Notes: a model not told the origin generated them from the sequence alone. Shown: positions 35,798 to 42,888, numbered from the stretch's first letter. The stretch is DNA of 51,847 bases from an uncultured Bacteroidales bacterium (GCA_903901975.1 CAIUTB010000169.1:1-51847), one strand, 5' to 3'. Made by a program: numbers and translations.

Positions 35798-36742
35798 TTA
35801 ATTATTCAGGGCTTCAGCCAGTTGTTCGGATATATCAAATTCATTCATTTCTGAAGAATGTACTTTTGCCAGCATTGATTTTATTTGTTTTCTTCGGGCT
35901 TTTTTATCTTCAGAATTCAATACTTCTTCAGGGATTGCCTTGATATAATTATCTATAAGCTTTTTCAGGTCTTTCCCTTGATTTAAGGCTATTTCAGCCA
36001 GTGCCAGCAATATGATATTGCCCGAAGATAATTCTTTCTTAGTGGAAGGGATTTCAATCGATTTCATTTTTTCAATTCTTTGATATTGGTTATATAAATC
36101 TGATTTAAGAAGTTTTTCAAATGAAGGGATAAGCATATCCGACAAAGAAAAGCCTTTCCCATTATTCAGGCTTAAATGTGGTTTTTTATAATGTGATTCA
36201 AACTTCAGAAAATTATCTTTCGGATTCCAGCCAGCTTCCCGAATAATATCTTTCATTGTCAAGCCTTGTTTATGCTGAATGTTAGTTCCAGCATTATACA
36301 ATTTCAAAGATACATTGCTATCATTAAAGTATCTGATATTGCTTTTATCCTTTGTTCTTTCTTCCATTGTCAAGCCATTACCAGCCAAGTGTCCTGATAT
36401 AATTCTTTGGGGCTTTGATTCAATCTTCATAATTTTTCCATATTCAAACTTATCCACTACACTATCAAATAAATTCAGGCTCAAAAGTTTTTCAATGTAC
36501 CTGATTGCTTCAGTGAATGTTTCCTTCTTCCATGTGAAATTATGTCCCTGAATGAAGTACAAAGGGCTACCTTTAAGCCTTATGAAATTCAATGAAGGAT
36601 TGTATTGTAATTCCATATTTCTGCACCCATTGACAAAGAATTTTTGCAGTCCCGAAGCATATTCAGCTTCATGTTGCAAATGTCCCAAATTCAATGTATC
36701 TTTGCACTGAAGATGTTTGGTTACTTCTATATAATCAATCAT
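35798..36742 (-). CDS. putative replication initiator, filamentous-phage gene II/X (CRI)-like
   Basis: This 314-residue protein begins MIDYIEV. It contains NFIRLKGSPLYFIQGHNFTWKKETF (QGHN at residues 65-68), which resembles the conserved N-terminal segment of phage CRI/gene II-X rolling-circle initiators (a KFxQGHNxxG pattern). FLKFESHYKKPH lies further on, where those proteins have an R/K-F-E motif. I cannot place the catalytic tyrosine with confidence. The ATG at 36742 sits inside the GGATATTAAAATG start signature shared by several genes of the element; a TTG at 36754 is less likely. The assignment rests on motif resemblance only. Confidence 0.5.
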   Translation of the reverse strand: MIDYIEVTKHLQCKDTLNLGHLQHEAEYASGLQKFFVNGCRNMELQYNPSLNFIRLKGSPLYFIQGHNFTWKKETFTEAIRYIEKLLSLNLFDSVVDKFEYGKIMKIESKPQRIISGHLAGNGLTMEERTKDKSNIRYFNDSNVSLKLYNAGTNIQHKQGLTMKDIIREAGWNPKDNFLKFESHYKKPHLSLNNGKGFSLSDMLIPSFEKLLKSDLYNQYQRIEKMKSIEIPSTKKELSSGNIILLALAEIALNQGKDLKKLIDNYIKAIPEEVLNSEDKKARRKQIKSMLAKVHSSEMNEFDISEQLAEALNN

Positions 36743-36758
36743 TTTAATATCCAAACTG

Positions 36759-36788
36759 AAAGGGGGCTACTGTGAAGAAGCCCCTTTT
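36759..36788 (-). other. GC-rich hairpin between two genes of element A
   Basis: AAAGGGG(G)CT and AGCCCCTTT arms form a stem of about 9 bp between the 158-aa gene and the putative replication initiator gene. No T-tract follows on the minus strand, so it may be a processing site or a weak attenuator. Confidence 0.45.
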
Positions 36789-36792
36789 CTGA

Positions 36793-37269
36793 TTAATTGA
36801 TTCTTTTGTACAAAAATTCCATTATGCTTTCCAGTTCCATTACACTACCAGCAAAATAATAGATAGTAATTTCTTTCCAGTCTTTTGTTGCGGTGTGAAG
36901 CACTATCAAGTCCCCAGTATCTGATTGCCTATCTATCTTCCCCAGTTGATTTGATATTCCAATAGTGCCATATCCAATGAAGGAAGGAAAAGATTCCATT
37001 TGCCATAAGTTTGTCCGAAGTTGAAAGGGCTTATTCAATTTTAGTGGGCTTGATTCATTCTTTTTGAATGTTCCCATTATTTGACCTATAATTTTATGAA
37101 GTGGATTTCTTCCAGTGTGGCTTGTTTCCCTCATTTCTGATTCCTTACTGATTGAAAGTCTATCAGGAAGTAATTTTGCACCAGTAGCCCAGTAGTAAGA
37201 TGTTGCAGTGCCTTCTTTCCTTTGATATGTGGCACTTTGTTTGATTGCTTCTATAAATTGCTCATTCAT
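36793..37269 (-). CDS. hypothetical protein of element A (158 aa)
   Basis: I do not recognise this soluble 158-residue protein. It has the segments SATYQRKEGTATSYYWATGAKLLPDRLSISKESEM, a basic central part and a C-terminal TATKDWKEITIYYFAGSVMELESIMEFL. The regular alternation of hydrophobic residues suggests a small alpha/beta fold. The ATG at 37269 lies in the GGATATTAAAATG start signature with AAAGGG upstream. It is 18 bases downstream of the HTH gene and leads into the replication-initiator gene, so a role in replication or copy control is possible. Confidence 0.6.
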   Translation of the reverse strand: MNEQFIEAIKQSATYQRKEGTATSYYWATGAKLLPDRLSISKESEMRETSHTGRNPLHKIIGQIMGTFKKNESSPLKLNKPFQLRTNLWQMESFPSFIGYGTIGISNQLGKIDRQSDTGDLIVLHTATKDWKEITIYYFAGSVMELESIMEFLYKRIN

Positions 37270-37287
37270 TTTAATATCCCTTTAAAA

Positions 37288-37593
37288 TTAGTACTTAGAT
37301 TCAATGTAATGTGATAGCATAAACTTTTCGAGGTCTGCTCTTTTCACAAAAATTTTAGATCCAATCTGACTGAAAGGGATTATTCTTTTATCCCTGTATG
37401 TTTGCCATGTCTTTTGACTTATGCCAAGTTGTTTGGGAATTTTTACGGATTCAATCCACTGTGAATTGATTTCGGTTTCTGACTTATCCCGAAGGATTGA
37501 TTCAAGTTTTTCCAGTTTTTCTTCCATCTTATTCAGGAAGTTTTGTGGCACTACTGCCATTTGAAGATTCATTTCATTTGATTGCATAAGCAT
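37288..37593 (-). CDS. excisionase-like helix-turn-helix protein
   Basis: This 101-residue protein has an N-terminal coiled-coil-like segment (NFLNKMEEKLEKLESILRD) and a C-terminal winged HTH of the MerR/excisionase type: VKIPKQLGISQKTWQTYRDKRIIPFSQIGSKIFVKRADLEKFM. Such helix-turn-helix 17 proteins accompany tyrosine integrases in many Bacteroidota elements and act as recombination directionality factors or regulators. It is the first gene after a TACCTTTG promoter box and probably heads the operon down to 34935. Confidence 0.82.
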   Translation of the reverse strand: MLMQSNEMNLQMAVVPQNFLNKMEEKLEKLESILRDKSETEINSQWIESVKIPKQLGISQKTWQTYRDKRIIPFSQIGSKIFVKRADLEKFMLSHYIESKY

Positions 37594-37634
37594 TGAATTA
37601 TAAAATTGATTTTAAATAGTTTCAATTAATAGTT

Positions 37635-37642
37635 CAAAGGTA
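37635..37642 (-). promoter_or_regulatory. -7 box (TACCTTTG) of the HTH/replication operon
   Basis: It is an exact TAnnTTTG match 42 bases upstream of the HTH gene and directly downstream of the large hairpin at 37678-37712. Confidence 0.5.
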
Positions 37643-37677
37643 ATGCATTGTAATATAGTGATTTAGAAAACATAATA

Positions 37678-37712
37678 GGGAAAATATCAGGTTTTCCCCC
37701 TGTTATTTTCCC
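37678..37712. other. large hairpin, candidate origin or operator of element A
   Basis: Arms 37678-37691 and 37699-37712 pair at 13 of 14 positions around a 7-base loop in a gene-free gap. No T-tract follows on the minus strand. In a small element with a possible rolling-circle initiator this is a plausible double-strand origin or regulator site. It could also simply end transcription of the 249-aa gene. Confidence 0.5.
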
Positions 37713-37749
37713 CATTAGTTATCAGTAACTTATATATTTATAGTCTAAT

Positions 37750-38499
37750 CTATTCCCATAATTTTTTTGATTGCCTTTCGTATGCTTCAAAATAGTATTT
37801 TATTTTGTCATATTTTTCCTTGTTATCTTCAATTTCAGGAAGTGCTTTAAACTTAACCAAACAGTCATAAATAAAACAATACTCATTTGTTATGCCTTCG
37901 GCTTTTCCACCAGAAATTTTTGATTCTTTTTTGGCTTTAAAAATCCCCCTTTCTTCTAATTCTATATAAATTATATTTAAATATTGTCCTGCTCTTCCCA
38001 GACCTTTGATATTTTTATTTACTTCTTTTTTTAATCTTGAAAAGGATTCCATTATAGCATATTGAACTTCAGTTATTATGTTCAATTCATCTTCTAAACA
38101 GAATATATCTTCAGATATTTCAAGTTTTTCTAATTCCGATATATTAAATAACTCTTTTGCATGACATAATAATTCAATTAAATATGTTTCTGAAATTTCA
38201 ATTTCTAAGGGAACACCTTTTATTTGTCCTTCTCTGGGGTTGGTTATTGTTCCACTAAGTTTGATTTTACTATTCTGACAATCATGAATAAATAAAATTA
38301 TATCTTCAGGTCTATTCATAATATTATAAACTGGTTCTATATTAAGAATATTGGATCTACACAAATGAAGGTTTTCAATTAGCAAATCAAGATTTATGGT
38401 TGATATGTCAAAGTCATATTTTTTGAATAAATTAGATAGTGAAAATTTTTCTTCTTCCCAGTAGTTTTCTGCTTCTTTTTCTTCAATTTCTTTTTCCAT
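37750..38499 (-). CDS. hypothetical protein of element A (249 aa)
   Basis: I do not recognise this acidic, mostly helical 249-residue protein. It starts MEKEIEEKEAENYWEEEKFSLSNLFKKYDFD. It has a central strand-rich part (IKLSGTITNPREGQIKGVPLEIEISETYLIELLCHAKELF) and a charged C-terminal half without membrane segments. Its ATG is in the GGATATTAAAATG start signature with an upstream AAAGGA. It lies between the integrase and HTH genes. Confidence 0.6.
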   Translation of the reverse strand: MEKEIEEKEAENYWEEEKFSLSNLFKKYDFDISTINLDLLIENLHLCRSNILNIEPVYNIMNRPEDIILFIHDCQNSKIKLSGTITNPREGQIKGVPLEIEISETYLIELLCHAKELFNISELEKLEISEDIFCLEDELNIITEVQYAIMESFSRLKKEVNKNIKGLGRAGQYLNIIYIELEERGIFKAKKESKISGGKAEGITNEYCFIYDCLVKFKALPEIEDNKEKYDKIKYYFEAYERQSKKLWE

Positions 38500-38542
38500 T
38501 TTAATATCCTTTAAATGATTTATAATATTATGATTAAGAGTT

Positions 38543-38576
38543 TAGCAAAAGGGAAAAAATCTTCCCCTTTTTGCTA
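38543..38576 (-). terminator. hairpin downstream of the integrase gene
   Basis: AGCAAAA(A)GGG(G)AA pairs with TTCCCTTTTGCT around a T-rich loop, 25 bases after the integrase stop. The stem is long, but the T-tract lies in the loop rather than after it. Termination is likely but not certain. Confidence 0.55.
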
Positions 38577-38600
38577 ATAGAAAGAGGGTACTAAGTTTTT

Positions 38601-39992
38601 TCAATCCTTGAAGTATTGTTTTAATGCTTCTATTTCTTCAGGATTAAATTTTTTCAGCATTGATTTTACTTTCTTAGGTTGTTCTTTCTTGCCAAATATA
38701 GAAGCCATTACATTGTCAGTGGCTTCGGTTTCAAAACTTCCCATATATCCTTCAGTTACTTTTATATTTGAATGTCCAAGTAGTTCTTTCAAGTGATTAT
38801 TATCCACTTTGTTATCCTTTGCCACCTTTGCAAATGAATGTCGGGCTATATGGAAGGAAACATTTTTCTGAATTTTGGCTTCAGTGGCTATTTTCTTCAG
38901 GTACTTATTTATAAGTGAATTTTTAGCCCCTACTGTATTATTCAGCTTCATAATTAAATCAGGGGGCAAAGTGGCTTTCTGTTCTTCAGTGATTGCCTTA
39001 GCAAAAGGGGCTTCATTGTCCAGTAGTGGGAAAATATAATCTGAAAGTTTGCTTCCTTCTTTGTAATATAGTTTCAGAATATCCAATGGTTTTTGGTGTA
39101 ATTTCATGTTGCGGTCTTTCTTTGTTTTTGCCATACGATATTCAATTCTATTTTCTGAAGTTACATTCAGCCACCTTAATTGTATCAAGTCCCCAGCCCT
39201 GATTCCAGCCAAATAGAAAGAAAATAGAAAGTAATTTCTACAGTGCCACATCAAACTACCTTCAGGCAAAGGAAGTTCTTCTATAAGCCTTATTTCAGCT
39301 TCATTCAGCTTTTCTTTTATGGTGTTTGTGGATTTGTCGTACTTATAGCCCAAAAAGGGATTATTTTCAGGCTTGATTTTCTTATCCAATTCAATAGCCC
39401 TATTAATAAGAGTTTTGAAGATATTCAAATTTACTGCTAAGGTGTTCGGGTGCAAAGTGGCTTCAGAATTTCTTTCATTCCGAAGGGTGTGAAGGTATGT
39501 TTCAAATTTTGAAAGGAAGGAAGAAGTAATTTCAGAAAAAAGAATGTCGGTTTTATTGTTGGATTTTATAAAGCCTTCCAGCTTATTGCAAAAACCATTA
39601 TACTTTTTATAATTTCTGTAGCCACCTTCATTGTAAATATCTTTTGTTCTTTGCTTTGCATACTCTAAAAATGAAGTTGATACTATTGAATTCTGAATTG
39701 TGGCTTTGATAAGTTCCTTTGTAGCCATGCCATCTTCCCCAAGTTCCCGAAAAGTTGTTTTTGCTTTTTCAAGTTCTTTTTCAAGTGCCTGATTCCATAC
39801 TTTGTGATTTGATTCAGATGTTCTTATCCAGTTCCCTTGTTTGGCTTTCGGATTAAAGTCCCCTACCTTATTGACTTCAATAGAAGATTTAATTCTTTTC
39901 TTCTTTCTGTTTTGAGTTATCCGAAGATAGATTGAATAAGTGTTTTTTCTTGAAGGCTTATTTGTTACTTCAAAATTGAATGTAGTTCCCAT
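38601..39992 (-). CDS. tyrosine recombinase (integrase) of element A
   Basis: This 463-residue phage-type integrase should insert the element into, and excise it from, the tRNA-Leu 3' end. An N-terminal Arm-binding-like domain (about 1-100) and a SAM-like core-binding domain (about 105-205) precede the catalytic domain. The catalytic set is present: Arg265 (LAGIRAGDLI), HxxR (His381, Arg384), His407 (LLGHSNI) and the nucleophile Tyr416 (EGYM). The gene sits next to the right attachment core and is read away from it, the normal arrangement. A 12-residue leader frame overlaps its start codon, so translation may be regulated. Confidence 0.95.
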   Translation of the reverse strand: MGTTFNFEVTNKPSRKNTYSIYLRITQNRKKKRIKSSIEVNKVGDFNPKAKQGNWIRTSESNHKVWNQALEKELEKAKTTFRELGEDGMATKELIKATIQNSIVSTSFLEYAKQRTKDIYNEGGYRNYKKYNGFCNKLEGFIKSNNKTDILFSEITSSFLSKFETYLHTLRNERNSEATLHPNTLAVNLNIFKTLINRAIELDKKIKPENNPFLGYKYDKSTNTIKEKLNEAEIRLIEELPLPEGSLMWHCRNYFLFSFYLAGIRAGDLIQLRWLNVTSENRIEYRMAKTKKDRNMKLHQKPLDILKLYYKEGSKLSDYIFPLLDNEAPFAKAITEEQKATLPPDLIMKLNNTVGAKNSLINKYLKKIATEAKIQKNVSFHIARHSFAKVAKDNKVDNNHLKELLGHSNIKVTEGYMGSFETEATDNVMASIFGKKEQPKKVKSMLKKFNPEEIEALKQYFKD

Positions 39993-40003
39993 AAGTGTAT
40001 CAT
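39965..40003 (-). CDS. 12-aa leader peptide overlapping the integrase start
   Basis: The ATG of the GGATATTAAAATG signature upstream of the integrase is not in the integrase frame. It opens a 12-codon frame (MIHLWELHSILK) that ends 28 bases inside the integrase gene. In the other genes with this signature the same ATG is the true start. Ribosomes loading here would compete with, or couple to, integrase initiation at 39992. The frame is short enough to be chance. Confidence 0.35.
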   Translation of the reverse strand: MIHLWELHSILK

Positions 40004-40017
40004 TTTAATATCCGATA

Positions 40018-40025
40018 CAAATATA
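40018..40025 (-). promoter_or_regulatory. -7 box (TATATTTG) of the integrase promoter
   Basis: It is an exact TAnnTTTG match. It places transcription start close to 40010, just before the leader ATG at 40003 and 26 bases before the integrase ATG. Confidence 0.5.
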
Positions 40026-40037
40026 AGCATAATAATT

Positions 40038-40061
40038 TTACTGGAACATTTTACTGGAACA
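40038..40061. repeat. right arm-type repeat pair of element A
   Basis: Two copies of TTACTGGAACA (40038-40048 and 40051-40061, 2-base gap) lie 118 bases inside core 2 and upstream of the integrase promoter. Confidence 0.6.
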
Positions 40062-40063
40062 TT

Positions 40064-40094
40064 TTTGTTATTTAATTACTTTTATATACCTTTG
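40064..40094 (+). promoter_or_regulatory. outward-facing promoter at the right end of element A
   Basis: TTTG (40064-40067), a 19-base spacer and TACCTTTG (40087-40094) form a perfect Bacteroidota promoter on the plus strand, where no coding gene follows. Transcripts would cross core 2 and stop at the hairpin at 40199-40240. Confidence 0.55.
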
Positions 40095-40178
40095 CATTTG
40101 TTTTTAAAACTGATAATATGCTGATATAATGGTATTTTATATATAATTCAAATATACTGAAATATAAAGTAGGTAGTT

Positions 40179-40191
40179 CGGCTCTGGGTAC
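40179..40191. repeat. attachment core 2
   Basis: This is an exact copy of the 13-bp tRNA-Leu core cggctctgggtac. It forms the right end of element A and the left end of module B. Confidence 0.85.
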
Positions 40192-40198
40192 AAAAAGA

Positions 40199-40240
40199 AA
40201 GGCTAAACAGTTGATTTTCAACGTTTAGCCTTATTTTTTT
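40199..40240. terminator. bidirectional terminator at the left end of module B
   Basis: Two segments, AAGGCTAAAC and GTTGA, pair with TCAAC and GTTTAGCCTT (one bulged base). A T-run follows on the plus strand and TTTCTTTTTG on the minus strand. It ends the nuclease-like operon and stops leftward-to-rightward read-through. Confidence 0.85.
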
Positions 40241-40254
40241 GTCCGTTTTTGTCC
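40236..40254. repeat. left arm-like repeat pair of module B
   Basis: TTTTTGTCC occurs twice with a 10-base period just inside core 2. The position parallels the element A left arm pair. Confidence 0.4.
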
Positions 40255-40278
40255 ACAAACTGACCATTTGATTTTTTT

Positions 40279-41394
40279 CTACGCTATTTGGAGTACTTTT
40301 TGACGTTTTATCTGATTGAATTTTCTTCTGTTTTTATGTACAAGTTCAATTATTCTATCGTGATATTCTGTATTGGAGTTTTGAAGACCTCTACATTGTA
40401 ATACTTTGAAGTTTTTAAGTGATACTTCTACCGTTTCAATAGGTTCATCGTTTATTCGTGCGGAGAGAATAAGGGATTCAGGTTTTGCAAAATAATCACT
40501 TGAATAAACACAATGCTTCAATTTCTTACCTTCTGCTTTGTAGGCTTCAATACTTTCAAGTACAATTATCTGGATAAGACTATCGGAAAACTTCAATCCA
40601 AAATACTGACTTTTGATTTCAGTAAAGATTTTCATGTTCTCTTCGTATTTTTGCTGTTTTCTGATTTCTGCTTCAATTAAACCGAGTTCTCTTTTATGCT
40701 TTAGAATTTCCAACATATCACTTTTAAAGCTTTTTACTTCGTCTTCATTTTTCTTGAACATTTCGAAATCTTTTAAATGATCTCCAAGACCACATTTACC
40801 TTTTATTGAATCCTCTGCATATTTTAATTCAAAAATTACAATTTTGGGAGTGTATTTTTTTTGAAGCTTGCGAGATGTTGAAGATGCTTCCCATTCTATT
40901 GCAACTATATCAAATTTCTTACCATGTTTTGTTTGATATTCTGTATCAATAATAAAATAATCAGTTTGATCTGCTTTATTTGTAAAGTTATTCTCTCTTA
41001 CAATATGTTGCCTTATTTCGTTTTCTAAGGAAAATCGTACACGGTCTTTATTATCAAGTCTAATACCCCCAAAATATAAATCAATAATATATTTAAATTG
41101 AGGAATATATTTATCCAAATCTTTAATCGAAGGTTTTGTATATTCTTTCTTTTTGGGATTATAGTTGTCATCTCCAGAAAGAAATTCATAGGAATTTTTA
41201 CTTTTCTCTTTAACCTCTAATAGTTTTCCACCGCGATAATAAATAATAATGCTTGTCTTACGAAACTCTAAATCAAGCGTATCATCACTTTTAACATATT
41301 CTAAAATTTCAGATAATTCACCTTGAAGTAAATCATTAATAAACTCATCACTAATTCTTCTGGCCATATTACTATAATTTGTTGTTAAATACAT
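40279..41394 (-). CDS. PD-(D/E)XK nuclease-like protein with PcfJ-like C-terminal domain
   Basis: This 371-residue protein seems to join two parts. The first is a restriction-endonuclease-like fold: an upstream Glu in SLENEIRQH (124/126), Asp162 in KKFDIVAIEW and the E-x-K pair Glu189/Lys191 in IVIFELKYAED, a PD-(D/E)XK pattern. The second (about 275-360) matches the PcfJ pattern: AEGKKLKHCVYSSDYF, ETVEVSLKNFKVLQCRGLQN, with conserved HC and Q-x-RG. An early YYRGGKLLEV segment is also distinctive. The ATG at 41394 follows TTTTAAA; Met10 at 41367 is an alternative. It lies 20 bases after the 117-aa gene, in an operon headed by a WYL regulator. DNA cleavage in defence is inferred. Confidence 0.65.
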   Translation of the reverse strand: MYLTTNYSNMARRISDEFINDLLQGELSEILEYVKSDDTLDLEFRKTSIIIYYRGGKLLEVKEKSKNSYEFLSGDDNYNPKKKEYTKPSIKDLDKYIPQFKYIIDLYFGGIRLDNKDRVRFSLENEIRQHIVRENNFTNKADQTDYFIIDTEYQTKHGKKFDIVAIEWEASSTSRKLQKKYTPKIVIFELKYAEDSIKGKCGLGDHLKDFEMFKKNEDEVKSFKSDMLEILKHKRELGLIEAEIRKQQKYEENMKIFTEIKSQYFGLKFSDSLIQIIVLESIEAYKAEGKKLKHCVYSSDYFAKPESLILSARINDEPIETVEVSLKNFKVLQCRGLQNSNTEYHDRIIELVHKNRRKFNQIKRQKVLQIA

Positions 41395-41414
41395 TTTAAA
41401 ACATTACTTAGCCT

Positions 41415-41768
41415 CTACATATAATCCATAAAATTGCTTTTATCAATCTTCCTTTCTTTCAACATAGAATCCATGTCGTCGTAAATGAAATCAGCTATAA
41501 GTTTCCATTCGCATTGGATTGTATCGTTGTATTTTAGCTCCAATAAGCCCCATTTGTTGTCCTTATTTAAACAAAGATAAGATAGGCCAGTACTGGTATT
41601 CAATGGAACGACTTCAATAAAATCGAAGTCAAAGACCTTGTTGTTATAATCCGCTTTACCCATGCCATGAACCTTTGAGATGGCAAATATATCCCATTTG
41701 TTAGATTTGTTGGATAATGCAATCATAGCTGTTATACTTGCATCGATACAATGAATTAGTTTTTCCAT
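41415..41768 (-). CDS. hypothetical protein of module B (117 aa)
   Basis: I do not recognise this 117-residue protein. It has no signal peptide or membrane segment. Its central part (FIEVVPLNTSTGLSYLCLNKDNKWGLLELKYNDTIQCEWKLIADFIYDDM) has the look of a small beta sheet with an NKWGLLEL strand, as in WG-type repeats. The last 20 residues are charged. It lies between the WYL regulator (46-base gap) and the nuclease-like gene (20-base gap), so it could be a partner, inhibitor or sensor for the nuclease-like protein. Confidence 0.6.
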   Translation of the reverse strand: MEKLIHCIDASITAMIALSNKSNKWDIFAISKVHGMGKADYNNKVFDFDFIEVVPLNTSTGLSYLCLNKDNKWGLLELKYNDTIQCEWKLIADFIYDDMDSMLKERKIDKSNFMDYM

Positions 41769-41814
41769 TTGAGTAATTGATTAAATGATTTTAAGAAGTT
41801 AACACATTACAAAT

Positions 41815-42714
41815 CTACAGATAATACTTTGATATTTTGCGAATTATACTTGCCAATTTTTCACGAACTGCTTGAGGTGATACAACTTCCATATATTCCC
41901 GCTTTCGTAGAATTTCCTGATAAAAATCGTCAGTAGGTGAAAGCCAATAACTGAAAATAGTGTAATCATTGGTTGATTCAACTACTTTTTGTGAATGATG
42001 CAATGGTAATACAAGTAGATATTGTGTTGTTTCAGCATAAGCCTTGATTTTGATTTCACAGGCATTGTCCGTATCGGTTTTCATAATTCCAATTGAAGCA
42101 TTCAGAAATTCGGCAGCAACAAAACCAACTGGAAAAACAAACCTTCTATTTGTCGTGGTCAGGTTTTTAATCCTATCAAGGGCATACACTTTCAACTTAT
42201 CTTCTGTTTCGGTTCTTCCATAAACATACCAGCGTCGGTTGAATAGTTTTACGAAATAGGGATAGAGTTCAATTTCAAGTGGCGTTGCGCTCCAAAATGG
42301 ATGATAGGTCATTATCAGGATATTGTTTTCTCTAATTGCCTTTATTATTTCAGCTAAAAACGATTGAGCCGATGGCACTTCATCAAATATGATTCTGTCT
42401 TTTATATCTTTACTTTCCTGAATGATATTACTAATTGAAAAGCTGTTTAAAAGCCATTTAATTAGTTCGTTCTTACCAAACTCTTCAATGTCTTCAATAT
42501 AATACTCATTGGTGATAGGATTACACCCAATATTTATATCAAAAATTTCTTCAATTGCTATTTTGTGATTATGAAATGTTCTGCGAGTCAACGGTTTTCC
42601 ATTAGACAAACTACTTTGAAACCACTTAGAATTAATCTCTTTTAGTGATATCCTTTTGGCACTATAAATAGTATCAGCAAGCCAGATATATTTATTTAGA
42701 ATATTTTGAGCCAT
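41815..42714 (-). CDS. WYL-domain transcriptional regulator
   Basis: This 299-residue protein has an N-terminal winged-HTH region (about 1-75: NKYIWLADTIYSAKRISLKEINSKWFQSSLSNGKPLTRRTFHNHKIAIEEIF). The WYL domain follows (about 130-190: YHPFWSATPLEIELYPYFVKLFNRRWYVYGR, VYALDRI), then a WCX-like C-terminal part. WYL proteins repress or activate genes on sensing nucleic-acid-type ligands, and many control anti-phage systems. The frame is open to 42846, but the family N-terminus (M-x-x-N-x-x-x-x-Y-I-W-L) begins at the ATG at 42714. Two similar palindromes upstream are probable operators. Confidence 0.9.
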   Translation of the reverse strand: MAQNILNKYIWLADTIYSAKRISLKEINSKWFQSSLSNGKPLTRRTFHNHKIAIEEIFDINIGCNPITNEYYIEDIEEFGKNELIKWLLNSFSISNIIQESKDIKDRIIFDEVPSAQSFLAEIIKAIRENNILIMTYHPFWSATPLEIELYPYFVKLFNRRWYVYGRTETEDKLKVYALDRIKNLTTTNRRFVFPVGFVAAEFLNASIGIMKTDTDNACEIKIKAYAETTQYLLVLPLHHSQKVVESTNDYTIFSYWLSPTDDFYQEILRKREYMEVVSPQAVREKLASIIRKISKYYL

Positions 42715-42849
42715 TCGATAATTGAATTTGAGTGTAAAGAAAATATATAGGTGAGCAAAATTGTTGCACAAGGTAGGAATAATATTTATAACTTCACCAT
42801 TATAACAATGTGGACTATATAGAATTATACCAATGTAATAATCCAAAAA

Positions 42850-42865
42850 TCACATTATATTGTGA
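42850..42865. promoter_or_regulatory. palindrome 1, probable WYL-regulator operator
   Basis: TCACATTATATTGTGA is an imperfect 16-bp palindrome just downstream of the predicted start point. It is near-identical to palindrome 2, centred 61 bases upstream. Confidence 0.55.
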
Positions 42866-42880
42866 AATATGCTAGTTTTT

Positions 42881-42888
42881 CAAAATTA
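42881..42888 (-). promoter_or_regulatory. -7 box (TAATTTTG) of the module B operon
   Basis: It is an exact TAnnTTTG match; a weak TTTC lies 18 bases further upstream at the -33 position. It predicts a leader of about 160 bases before the WYL gene, flanked by the two palindromes. Confidence 0.5.

Larger units (their letters stand above)
34183..40191. mobile_element. element A: tRNA-Leu integrated element with tyrosine integrase
   Basis: The region is bounded by direct copies of the 13-bp core cggctctgggtac (34183-34195 in the tRNA 3' end and 40179-40191). It carries, all on the minus strand, an integrase next to the right end, an unknown gene, an excisionase-like HTH gene, an unknown gene, a possible replication initiator gene and three small genes. 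Paired 11-bp TTACTGGAACA repeats lie just inside both ends, as expected for arm-type integrase sites. No conjugation, capsid or Zot genes are seen. It is therefore best described as a small integrative plasmid or satellite-like element. Confidence 0.85.
40101..40240 (+). ncRNA. candidate small RNA across core 2
   Basis: A complete promoter upstream and a strong terminator at 40199-40240 define a transcript of about 140 bases with no reading frame. It would contain the tRNA-derived core sequence. No known RNA family is recognised. Confidence 0.3.

Noticed and set aside
34183-40191. Element A as a conjugative element (ICE) or a complete filamentous prophage
   Set aside because: No relaxase, coupling protein, Tra or VirB-type genes are seen. 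There is also no Zot-like ATPase and no coat-protein-like small membrane proteins.
41815-42714. WYL operon as part of a known BREX or CBASS locus
   Set aside because: None of the signature genes of those systems (cyclase, PglZ, Brx proteins, effector families) occur nearby.
42715-42846. Longer start for the WYL regulator
   Set aside because: The extension is hydrophobic and unlike the family. The typical N-terminus begins at the ATG at 42714.
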